NCBI GenBank assembly: GCA_037447605.1
Contig: CM074805.1
Coordinates: forward strand, 1,893,359-1,957,358
Source: Zygnema circumcarinatum
Lineage: Eukaryota > Streptophyta > Zygnematophyceae > Zygnematales > Zygnemataceae
Length of the DNA: 64,000 bases
Reading direction: 5' to 3'
Shown: positions 1 to 15,480 of the stretch, in pieces
Numbering within the stretch: position 1 is the first letter of the stretch
How the letters are laid out: every line of letters starts with the position of its first letter
Program-made: the position numbers and the translations under genes
Notes under the pieces: generated by a model
The model's database searches: none
Told to the model about the DNA's origin: nothing
The model's input: the letters and a program-made list of their open reading frames with translations, nothing else

Positions 1-58
1 ATTCTGCCCTGAAACTCAGCCTCTGATAGGATGGTGGCGGACAGGGCGGCGCCTGCAG

Positions 59-1542
59 GCCCGCATTGCTCACTACGGCTCCATCAGCCTTATTGCAGAG
101 CCATGCCGCTCTGCTCATGTAGCTTTCATGGATGCTGCACGAGCTTCTGGTGCCCTACTCTCTTATGATCCAAACTTGCGACTGCCACTTTGGTCCTCTG
201 CTGATGAGGCTCGCACGGAAATCAGGAGCATATGGAATCAGGCGCAGGTGATTAAGGTGCGCCGTTCTGTTGCTTTCCCTGGAACAACTGAACTATTTTA
301 AACGCAATCTGCATTCTTTATTATCTGTTCTCAATTCAGCAATGGGGCTGTGCGGTTTCCAAACAGGTCCGTTTTTGCAATGTGATAGAACGGTGGAGGA
401 GGGAAGTTTGAATGGTTTGGTAGACCTTGAAGGAATGGTTTGATTTATTGCAGGTAAGTGAGGAGGAGATTACATTCTTGACTGAAGGAGGGGACCCCTA
501 CAGCGATGAGGCAGCCCGAGCTCTTTTCCACGACAACCTTGTCGCCTTGCTGGTCACGGAAGGCAGTGCGGGCTGCCGTTACTACACGCAGGTGATGACT
601 CCTCCGCAGTCAGAAGAGATCCCTCCTTTTTACAGACTTAGGGGCATTGCTTGCGCCTTTTGCAAGAGTTTGCCACTCTCATGATGGCCTCTATGTTCGG
701 CATGTTCATGTTCATTACTACTTTCGATTATCGCATGCAGGAATTTCAAGGCCGTGTTCCAGGCTTCAAGGTGGAAGCAGTGGATACGACCGGAGCAGGT
801 GATGCCTTTGTCGCAGGCTTTCTAAAAAAGCTGGCGGAGGACAGGAGCCAATTGAAGGTCAGTGCAAAATCCCATGAATCACAGCAAAATCCTTGTTCAT
901 GTTGGCTTAATGTCTGTACAAATAGTTTGGGACGCCAACGTGTATGATGGAGAGGTTACGGGTTCTACCCCACTGACCGGCGTGGCATCACATCCTAATT
1001 ACTATTTAGGAGAAGCTAAAGCAGTGCAGCGGTATCAAAAGCAATACCTCCGACCAGCCCCCAAGCGTCCCAATTGATCAGTTGCTTGGTATGTCACTCG
1101 TTTTTTGTCAAAGTTTGGACATGATGGAGCCCTCCGGAATACAGTATTTCGCCTTTGCAGTAGGAGCAGTGGTTTTTTGTGAGGCGGAGAAACAGAGCGA
1201 CGTGGTCAGACAGTTATAGAGGAGGAATTGAGAGGTATTCAAAATTCATGTTCTTCACCATCAAGAAGTTCATGCTAATGAGGCTTTTCAAGAACTTGTA
1301 GAAGAAAGCTAGCAGGATAGCAACGCGACCTGTTACATGTATATTATGGAACCTCTGAAAGGTGAACTCTCCTTGACCTGCACGTCAGCTGGGGCTTGAG
1401 GGAACAGGATGAGGGCAAACTGCGAGAAACACTTCAATTTGCGAATGCTTGTGGGGCTCTCGCTACCACAGAGAGAGGGGCGATACCTGCGCTACCTACA
1501 CCAGCCAAAGTGGAAACGCTTCTCACAAAAATAGCTGTCTAA
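59..1542 (+). CDS. FRK: Fructokinase (pfkB family), 5'-truncated by the window edge
   Basis: This enzyme phosphorylates fructose to fructose-6-phosphate in the cytosol or plastid. Visible exons are 59-256, 454-591, 741-857 and 1408-1542, all in phase 0, giving 195 residues up to the stop codon. They carry family blocks in the right order: [41 protein letters not shown], the pfkB signature [13 protein letters not shown] with the catalytic Asp, and [20 protein letters not shown] near the C-terminus. The N-terminal third lies outside the window; the first visible exon begins after an acceptor ending CCTGCAG. The match to plant fructokinases is close along the whole visible part, and no frameshift is needed. 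Which of the plant FRK isoforms it is cannot be told. Confidence 0.95.
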
Positions 1543-2516
1543 ACACAGCCTTCTGCTAATATCATTCTGATACTTTCCGAGCCATAACTTCCCCCCCTTC
1601 TTGCGAGCAATTACATAGCAATGGCAATAATTGTGCTTTCATTGTGCTTTAATTGTGCTACCAGGGCAGTGATTAGTTTAGGGTGGCTGTCTGTTTACGT
1701 GCACGTGTGGTTTGTTGTGAGATCCTATGCCCACGCTCATGCTGCAAGTGCGAAACTAAGTTGTGCTACAACAGGAAACTAGCAATTGTGTTTCCCCTTT
1801 TCTGCTTGTTTCTAGCGTTGTTGCTTAATAAGGAACATCATAATACACAAGGCCTTAAAGAATCTCGAAAGAATGTTTACAACAATGTAGGAGATAATTC
1901 TATTGGGAATTGCACTTGTCTCACAAAAAAATCAACAAATTCAGTCAAATTGTATCCAAAACGCCTTTCCATACGAAATGAACACTACCGGAGGAGCCTT
2001 CACCTACACTGCCTTCCGTGACCAGCGGAATTTGCCGTTTAGACCTCCGATCTTCCTTGCTCTTTGAACCAAATACAAAGCAGAGTCTGAGTTCTTGGCA
2101 GGCATGTTGTTAAGACTTCCCTTTGCCTTTCTCAGAATGTTGTCCTTGTTGTTAAATTGACCCAGGTCCTTCCTACTAACTTCACCCTCTGCCATCTCTG
2201 CAAGTTTGAAACAAACTGCCCCTCAAATGCACACACGGAAAGAGCAAAATAATCCAAAAACATGAACACCTAGAAAAGTAAAAGCAAGGGGAAACGACGA
2301 CGACCTCAAAACTTCCTTAATAAAGAATGGGAAAATAACAAGCAATAAGTTTAGCTCTCAAGCTTCTACTTTTGCACTGACTAGCCGCCCCAACTTCCTG
2401 CTGCCCATATAGCCAGGCAACCGCACTCAGCACCCAAGCTAAGCTACAGCTGAATTAAGTTAAGCAAATCATAAATAAATCCTTCTTGAATACTAAGCGC
2501 TTCATCACTCGGCGGC
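1543..2516. other. Intergenic stretch downstream of fructokinase
   Basis: This holds the fructokinase 3' flank and AT-rich spacer with AATAAA-like signals (for example near 2318). The only coding candidate is a short minus-strand frame, listed separately. I see no other gene. Confidence 0.5.
2004..2195 (-). CDS. Possible small protein or terminal exon, unrecognised
   Basis: This open frame of 63 codons begins MAEGEVSRKDLGQF and is lysine/arginine rich. An acceptor-like pyrimidine-rich stretch ending TTGCAG lies just upstream of its ATG, so it could be the coding exon of a spliced small gene. I do not recognise a family. Its last 20 coding bases before the stop repeat, on the opposite strand, a 20-base piece of the fructokinase exon at 550-569. 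It may equally be a chance frame. Confidence 0.25.
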   Translation of the reverse strand: MAEGEVSRKDLGQFNNKDNILRKAKGSLNNMPAKNSDSALYLVQRARKIGGLNGKFRWSRKAV

Positions 2517-3444
2517 TCTCCCTCCCTCCCTCCCTCCTCCTTCGGTGCCACTAAAAGCCGAGGGAGAGAGGGCCTGTAAGGGGCGCCATGGCCGCCTTCG
2601 CGCTTCCTCGCAGTCTTGCTTTGCTCGGGGAGGGAGTTACAGATGGCTCGGATGCTTGATGCCGCCACTCGTCGTCATTGCTTCTAGGATTTCGGCATCT
2701 GAAGACTGAATATTGGAAGAGACTGCGCTTCAGGAGTTGTGCGGCAATGCAAGAGACATCGCAGCGGGGAGGCCAGGAAGTGAAACTGTCGCGAGGGCGG
2801 AACAAGGGTACAGGTGTGTGAGCTCGCAGCGTTTGTCAGAAGAGCTCAGGGTTACTCTTTTTGTTGTTAGCATTTTGGAAACTATCTCAGCGAGATTTGA
2901 GCGAAAATCGCAAGATGAAATGTAGGAAAAGCACGTTCCACGATGAGAATCGAGAAACCGTAGTACCGCTGTCTATCGGTGCGCGTGAAAAATTCTCGGC
3001 GGAGGAATTATCCTTGAGCAACGTGCCATGTATTTCCCCTCTAGAGGCGTGGAGAGCAACCGCATTTCAAACGATCCGAAGCTTCTGTTGTAGAGCTGAC
3101 TTCTCAAACGAATGGGAATTGCTTCCCTTTATCCACTGGCCTAACTGCAGATGATTGCAATGTATATCTGTATTTACCATCATGAATTCCAAATTTTCTG
3201 CCGAAGCTCTTTGCTTTTGTTTGGGACATTGTGAATTGCTCTTTGTGTTTCGCTTCAACCACAACCATATTCACCTGCATCGACTCCTGCTGTTTGATTC
3301 TGATTATGAAAATCTGATTCACTTGCGTCAGCCATGAACATCAGCAAACATGCCCTATGTTCAATTTGTGTCCTATGATTCCTATTTTCAAGATTTGAAT
3401 GAAAGTTGTCATGGTTGCATAAATTCCTTTTCCGGATACGGCCA

Positions 3445-3859
3445 AATCTACATCTGGTTACGCGTTCCTCAACGCGGGCGGCGTCATTTCTTGGAGTTTG
3501 AAACTGCTATCTTCTACCGAATCTGAGTACATGGCTGCGTGTCACGCCGCCAGGGAGGCTGTGTGGATCGCGCTGTTCTTTGAGGAATGTGACCGACCAC
3601 AATTCCCAGTGCAGATTCTGTCGGACAACAAATCTTCGATCGCGCTCATTTTGAGAACCCAGTACAATATTTCATCGGAAGAGCAAGCATATCAAGATCC
3701 AGTATCACTTTACGAGAGAGTTGGTGGATGCGGGAGAAATCGCGGTGTCATTTGTACGGACGACTGACATGGGCGCAGATATGCTGACGAAGGGAGTCGC
3801 GGGACCGACAATGTGGAGGAACAATCACCTCCTCGGATTGGGGCCCTATCCAGCCTAGC
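3445..3859 (+). pseudogene. Ty1/copia RNase H fragment, copy 1 (frameshifted)
   Basis: The fragment shows the copia RNase H landmarks in order: a STSGYAFLNAGGVISWS block, then LSSTESEYMAACHAAREAVW, then ILSDNKSSIALI, and finally a TTDMGADMLTKGV block followed by a stop just before the polypurine tract. The frame breaks in the middle, near 3680-3690, so the two halves cannot be read together. Reverse transcriptase, integrase and gag are absent upstream, so this is the 3' remnant of an element rather than a working one. Confidence 0.85.
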
Positions 3860-3873
3860 CCCAAGAGGGGGAT

Positions 3874-4077
3874 TGTTGTACAGCGCTAGAGACCGTACAA
3901 CTTATGGGACATAGACTCTCTAGGTCATGAAGGACTTGGGACTTAGGCGCGGACGCCAAGCGACAAGGTTGGTCGCACGGGCGCGGACGCGAAACGTCCT
4001 ACAAATTCATGGGACCGTGACGTGACGAACGGAAACATTATTCGGGCGTACGGACGACGGCGAAGCGCGACGCGACT
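3874..4077 (+). mobile_element. Copia 3' LTR (start only), copy 1
   Basis: A polypurine tract (CCAAGAGGGGGAT) follows the RNase H stop codon and is immediately followed by TGTTGTACAG, the expected TG start of a 3' LTR. The LTR is cut off by the N gap. Confidence 0.65.
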
Positions 4078-4087
4078 NNNNNNNNNN
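4078..4087. other. Assembly gap (10 N)
   Basis: Ten undetermined bases lie exactly between the end of duplicate copy 1 and the start of copy 2. This suggests two unmerged overlapping contig ends or haplotypes. Confidence 0.99.
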
Positions 4088-5648
4088 TCTCCCTCCCTCC
4101 CTCCCTCCTCCTTCGGTGCCACTAAAAGCCGAGGGAGAGAGGGCCTGTAAGGGGCGCCATGGCCGCCTTCGCGCTTCCTCGCAGTCTTGCTTTGCTCGGG
4201 GAGGGAGTTACAGATGGCTCGGATGCTTGATGCCGCCACTCGTCGTCATTGCTTCTAGGATTTCGGCATCTGAAGACTGAATATTGGAAGAGACTGCGCT
4301 TCAGGAGTTGTGCGGCAATGCAAGAGACATCGCAGCGGGGAGGCCAGGAAGTGAAACTGTCGCGAGGGCGGAACAAGGGTACAGGTGTGTGAGCTCGCAG
4401 CGTTTGTCAGAAGAGCTCAGGGTTACTCTTTTTGTTGTTAGCATTTTGGAAACTATCTCAGCGAGATTTGAGCGAAAATCGCAAGATGAAATGTAGGAAA
4501 AGCACGTTCCACGATGAGAATCGAGAAACCGTAGTACCGCTGTCTATCGGTGCGCGTGAAAAATTCTCGGCGGAGGAATTATCCTTGAGCAACGTGCCAT
4601 GTATTTCCCCTCTAGAGGCGTGGAGAGCAACCGCATTTCAAACGATCCGAAGCTTCTGTTGTAGAGCTGACTTCTCAAACGAATGGGAATTGCTTCCCTT
4701 TATCCACTGGCCTAACTGCAGATGATTGCAATGTATATCTGTATTTACCATCATGAATTCCAAATTTTCTGCCGAAGCTCTTTGCTTTTGTTTGGGACAT
4801 TGTGAATTGCTCTTTGTGTTTCGCTTCAACCACAACCATATTCACCTGCATCGACTCCTGCTGTTTGATTCTGATTATGAAAATCTGATTCACTTGCGTC
4901 AGCCATGAACATCAGCAAACATGCCCTATGTTCAATTTGTGTCCTATGATTCCTATTTTCAAGATTTGAATGAAAGTTGTCATGGTTGCATAAATTCCTT
5001 TTCCGGATACGGCCAAATCTACATCTGGTTACGCGTTCCTCAACGCGGGCGGCGTCATTTCTTGGAGTTTGAAACTGCTATCTTCTACCGAATCTGAGTA
5101 CATGGCTGCGTGTCACGCCGCCAGGGAGGCTGTGTGGATCGCGCTATTCTTCGAGGAATGTGACCGACCACAATTCCCAGTGCAGATTCTGTCGGACAAC
5201 AAATCTTCGATCGCGCTCATTTTGAGAACCCAGTACAATATTTCATCGGAAGAGCAAGCATATCAAGATCCAGTATCACTTTACGAGAGAGTTGGTGGAT
5301 GCGGGAGAAATCGCGGTGTCATTTGTACGGACGACTGACATGGGCGCAGATATGCTGACGAAGGGAGTCGCGGGACCGACAATGTGGAGGAACAATCACC
5401 TCCTCGGATTGGGACCCTATCGAGCCTAGCCCCAAGAGGGGGATTGTTGTACAGCGCTAGAGACCGTACAACTTATGGGACATAGACTCTCTAGGTCATG
5501 AAGGACTTGGGACTTAGGCGCGGACGCCAAGCGACAAGGTTGGTCGCACGGGCGCGGACGCGAAACGTCCTACAAATTCATGGGACCGTGACGTGACGAA
5601 CGGAAACATTATTCGGGCGTACGGACGACGGCGAAGCGCGACGCGACT
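4088..5648. repeat. Second copy of the 1,561-bp near-identical duplication
   Basis: This copy begins at the first base after the N gap and matches 2517-4077 at a constant offset of 1,571 bp. Unlike the first copy, its LTR portion continues past the repeat end into sequence interrupted by the Mutator-like element. Confidence 0.95.
5016..5430 (+). pseudogene. Ty1/copia RNase H fragment, copy 2 (frameshifted)
   Basis: This has the same content and the same internal frame break as copy 1, displaced by 1,571 bp, with two synonymous-looking third-position differences in the AVWIALFFEE block. The shared frameshift shows that the break predates the duplication or that both copies are the same locus assembled twice. 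Confidence 0.85.
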
Positions 5649-5701
5649 GAGGGCGGAGCGCGAAATGTGAACGGAGGCGCGACGTGACAAAACAACCCCG
5701 T

Positions 5702-5710
5702 AAAAGTATT
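5702..5710. repeat. Target-site duplication, left (AAAAGTATT)
   Basis: Nine bases directly outside the left inverted repeat, identical to 7479-7487 outside the right one. Confidence 0.92.
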
Positions 5711-5867
5711 GGAGAACTATATACCGCCCCCCTTTTTTGGTTATCCCGCCACTGTTTTTTTGAAATCCGACCCTCCCATTTCGGCTATTCTGCCCCCTGT
5801 TTTGAAATATCCCGCCCCCCCCCATTTTGGATATTCCCCCCCGTTTTCTCCTTCTCACACATCAGCG

Positions 5868-6254
5868 CAACGTTCGAGAGAGAGAGCAAAGGAGAGAAAG
5901 AGAGTGAGCAGAGGAGTGAAAGCAAAGGAGAGAGAGACTAGAGTAGAGAGCACAGGAGAGAGCAAAGGTGAGAGAAGAGAGAGGGAGCAAAGGAGCGAGA
6001 GCCGAGGGGAGAGAGTATAGAGGAGAGAGAAAGAGCAAAGGAGTGAGAGTAGGGGAGAGAGAGACTAGAGGAGAGAGCAAAGGAGAGAGAGAGAGAGTGA
6101 GTAGAGGAGTGAGAGCAAAGGAGAGAGAGACTAGAGGAGAGAGCACAGGAGAGAGAGACTAGAGGAGAGAGCACAGGAGAGAGCAAAGGAGAGAGAGAGA
6201 ATGAGCAGAGGAGAGAGAGTAGAGGAGAAAAAGACTAGAGGAGAGAGAGCAGAG

Positions 6255-6289
<35 letters not shown>

Positions 6290-6462
6290 CAAAAGAGCGA
6301 GAGCCGAGGAGAGAGAGTATAGAGGAGAGAGCAAAGGAGAGAGAAGAGAGAGAGAGAGCAAAGGAGCGAGAGCCGAGGAGAGAGAGTATAAAGGAGAGAG
6401 CAAAGGAGCGAGAGAGAGTGAGTAGAGGAGTGAGAGCAAAGGAGAGAGAGACTAGAGGACAA
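5868..6462 (+). repeat. GA-rich purine arm of the MULE
   Basis: About 600 bp of degenerate GAGAGA, GGAGAGAG and AGCAAAGGAG units, built almost only from purines on the plus strand. Longer units recur, such as GAGAGCCGAGGAGAGAGAGTAT (given here only in part as GAGCCGAGGAGAG). Such tracts can form H-DNA. They create long stop-free frames by composition alone. Confidence 0.9.
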
Positions 6463-6722
6463 CAGACAGATTTTACAATCCACGTGTCCTTCTTGGAAAA
6501 CGTCGCCCTGATCTCGAAAGGGCAATTTTTCAAGCGGATGGAAGTATTCCTCTTCTTACTACTCTCTTCCAGACCTCTGTCCTCGTAGGTCCCCCCGCTA
6601 TAGCATTGTAGGTACAGTCGGCGGCTATCGCTATGCTTGCCGATCTTGATGTGAAATCCTTCCTGCTTGTAGTGCTTAGTCAAGACTTGTACAAGCTCAT
6701 CGCGAGTCTTATACTCAGTCAT
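6462..6722 (-). pseudogene. FAR1/GCM1-type DNA-binding domain fragment inside the MULE
   Basis: Reading from an ATG at 6722, about 87 residues have normal protein composition between two low-complexity arms. The segment includes EYKTRDELVQVLTKHY, GFHIKIGKHSDSRRLYLQC, LKNCPFEIRA and KKDTWIVKSV. This is the arrangement of the N-terminal zinc-binding domain of FAR1 and of many MULE transposases. The first two zinc-ligand cysteines (YLQC, KNC) are present. The C-terminal His pair that should follow WIVKSV is missing because the GA arm starts there. It is either a relic of the element's own transposase or a captured host fragment. Confidence 0.75.
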
Positions 6723-6754
6723 TTGTGTGGAGATTGCAAACCGAGAGGAAGAAA

Positions 6755-7325
6755 GGAAGGAGGGGGTGGGCAGGGGAGGGGTGGGCAGGGGAGGGGAGGG
6801 AGGGAAGGGGAGGGGAGGGAGGGGTGGGCAGGGGAGGGAGGGGAGGGGAGGGGAGGGGAGGGAGGGAGGGGTGGGCAGGGGAGGGGAGGGGTGGGCAGGG
6901 GAGGGGAGGGGAGGGAGGGGAGGGGAGGGAGGGGTGGGCAGGGGAGGGGAGGGGAGGGGAGGGAAGGGAGGGAGGGAGGGGTGGGCAGGGGAGGGGAGGG
7001 GTGGGCAGGGGAGGGAGGGGAGGGGAGGGGAGGGGAGGGAGGGGTGGGGAGGGGAGGGGAGGGAGGGGTGGGCAGGGGAGGGGAGGGGAGGGGTGGACAG
7101 GGGAGGGAGGGGAGGGGTGGGCAGGGGAGGGAGGGGTGGAGCAGGGGAGGGAGGGGAGGGGAGGGGAGGGGAGGGAGGGAAGGGAGGGAGGGAGGGGTGG
7201 GCAGGGGAGGGGAGGGAGGGAGGGGAGGGGAGGGGAGGGAGGGGAGGGGAGGGGAGGGGAGGGCAGGGGAGGGGAGGGAAGGGGAGGGGAGGGAGGGGAG
7301 GGCAGGAGGGGAGGGGAGCGGACGG
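6755..7325 (+). repeat. GGGGA-rich purine arm of the MULE (G-quadruplex-like)
   Basis: About 570 bp of GGGGAGGGGAGGG units punctuated by GTGGGCAGG. Dozens of G-runs of three or four lie on the plus strand, well within the spacing needed for G-quadruplexes. The complementary strand is almost pure pyrimidine. Confidence 0.92.
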
Positions 7326-7478
7326 GAGGGGCGGGAAAGAAATATTCAAAAAAGGGGGGCCATCTCCTCCCGAAATATCCAAAATGGGGGAGGGGGGCAG
7401 AATAGCCGAAATGGGAGGGTCGGATTTCAAAAAAACAGTGGCGGGATAACCAAAAAGGGGGGCGGTATATAGTTCTCC

Positions 7479-7487
7479 AAAAGTATT
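7479..7487. repeat. Target-site duplication, right (AAAAGTATT)
   Basis: A perfect copy of the left target duplication, immediately outside the right inverted repeat. Confidence 0.92.
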
Positions 7488-7689
7488 AGAGCCAACATTC
7501 CCGTGTTGGTACTTTTGGTGTTCCATTTGTTGATTTTCAAGCATTTGGCTGGATTATCCTGTTTAGAATCTGCTTATGGTGCACCAAAATTGCGTTATGC
7601 AGGCTGCGGCTACGGCCAACCCTAATCGCAGGCAGGCCCGGGCGGGCGCCGGGCGCGCGTCCCGCAGCAACCCTATCTGTAACTGCGGC

Positions 7690-8112
7690 CACAATCATTG
7701 GCAATTGCTGGTGCGCCTACCAATGGTAACAACCAGCGATTGGCAATGGTTGGCCGCGCACCCCAATCAATGGCGCCAACCAACACTTTTAAGGTGGTCG
7801 AACCATCCAACCATTGCCAAGAGAGAGGTTGCAACCCGCGGCTCGACCCTCCAATGGTTGTGCCTCAACATGAGCCGTTGAACCATTGACACGACACGAG
7901 GCGTTTCTCAAGCAAAAGTTTGAACACAAAATTGTGGAGACTTAATCGAGTCCCCAACCGTTGAACCGTTGCTAATGGTTAACGACCACTGCATCTGCCA
8001 ACGAATGGTTGCAATCGTTGGTAGCTGGCTGGCTCTGCCAACGAATGGCTGCTGTGGTTGTAAAAACCATTGAATGAATCAACCAACCATTGGGGTTTTC
8101 CATCGGTTGATC
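7690..8112. repeat. Cluster of CAATGGTT / AACCATTG short repeats
   Basis: The octamer CCAATGGTT or its complement AACCATTGG and close variants (AACCGTTG, CGAATGGTTG) recur many times in both orientations in this 420-bp interval between the LTR remnant and the methyltransferase gene. This could be a decayed satellite or MITE, or a promoter-proximal array of one motif. No coding sequence is evident. Confidence 0.6.
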
Positions 8113-8367
8113 CATCGGTTGGTACCAGGGCACATTCACTTGCAAGATGTGAGTCTGGACCTGCGCTGCACCGCTCCATCCACAGCGCTTCAGCCGCAGA
8201 ACCCCTCTCCTGGAAGCAAGCAAAGTGAAGGGTGCGGCCTTGGAAGCAGCACCCACGACAAGCAGAAACAGGAGGGCGAGTTGGCCCCCCTGCATCAGGA
8301 GCTCGCTTGCTTCGCATTGCAGTAGGAGTAGTGGCATAAGGCTGGGTGTGAGGGTGTGCAGCGGGTG

Positions 8368-15480
<7,113 letters not shown>

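Larger units (their letters stand above)
2517..4077. repeat. First copy of a 1,561-bp near-identical duplication
   Basis: Every base from 2517 to 4077 recurs 1,571 bp downstream at 4088-5648 with only about four substitutions noticed (near 3575, 3581, 3844 and 3851). This copy ends exactly at the run of ten Ns. Its left 900 bp contains no recognisable coding sequence. The right part holds a copia RNase H fragment and the start of a 3' LTR. Confidence 0.95.
5711..7478. mobile_element. Mutator-like element (MULE), non-autonomous, 1,768 bp
   Basis: The ends are inverted repeats beginning GGAGAACTATATACCGCCCC. About 90 bp is nearly perfect and about 135 bp is recognisable (5711-5845 against 7340-7478). 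The element is flanked by the perfect 9-bp direct repeat AAAAGTATT at 5702-5710 and 7479-7487. Long terminal inverted repeats with a 9-bp target duplication are the hallmark of the Mutator superfamily. Inside are a GA-rich purine arm, a fragment of a FAR1/GCM1-type DNA-binding domain on the minus strand, and a GGGGA-rich purine arm. There is no transposase catalytic domain, so it would need a transposase in trans. It has landed in a copia LTR. Confidence 0.9.
5445..7570 (+). mobile_element. Copia 3' LTR, copy 2, interrupted by a nested MULE
   Basis: The LTR starts after the same polypurine tract. Its sequence runs to the 9-bp target site at 5702-5710, is interrupted by the Mutator-like element, and should resume after 7487. 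The true right end is uncertain because no matching 5' LTR is present in the window. The end given here is an estimate. Confidence 0.5.

Noticed and set aside
2713-3337. Several short frames on both strands in the left part of the duplicated unit
   Set aside because: They recur unchanged only because the unit is duplicated, are short, overlap on both strands and show no domain.
5862-6525. Leu/Ser-rich frames in the GA arm resembling membrane proteins
   Set aside because: They are direct readings of TCTCTC repeats and exist in several frames; no natural start, domain or splice context.
6633-7472. Three overlapping long plus-strand frames of Gly/Glu/Arg repeats
   Set aside because: Purine-only sequence also lacks T and hence stop codons. 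Open reading in all three frames at once argues against coding.
6159-7544. A 461-codon minus-strand frame with Pro/Leu/Ser-rich translation
   Set aside because: Stop codons cannot occur in pyrimidine-only DNA, so the long frame is a result of composition. Only the middle 87 residues look like real protein.
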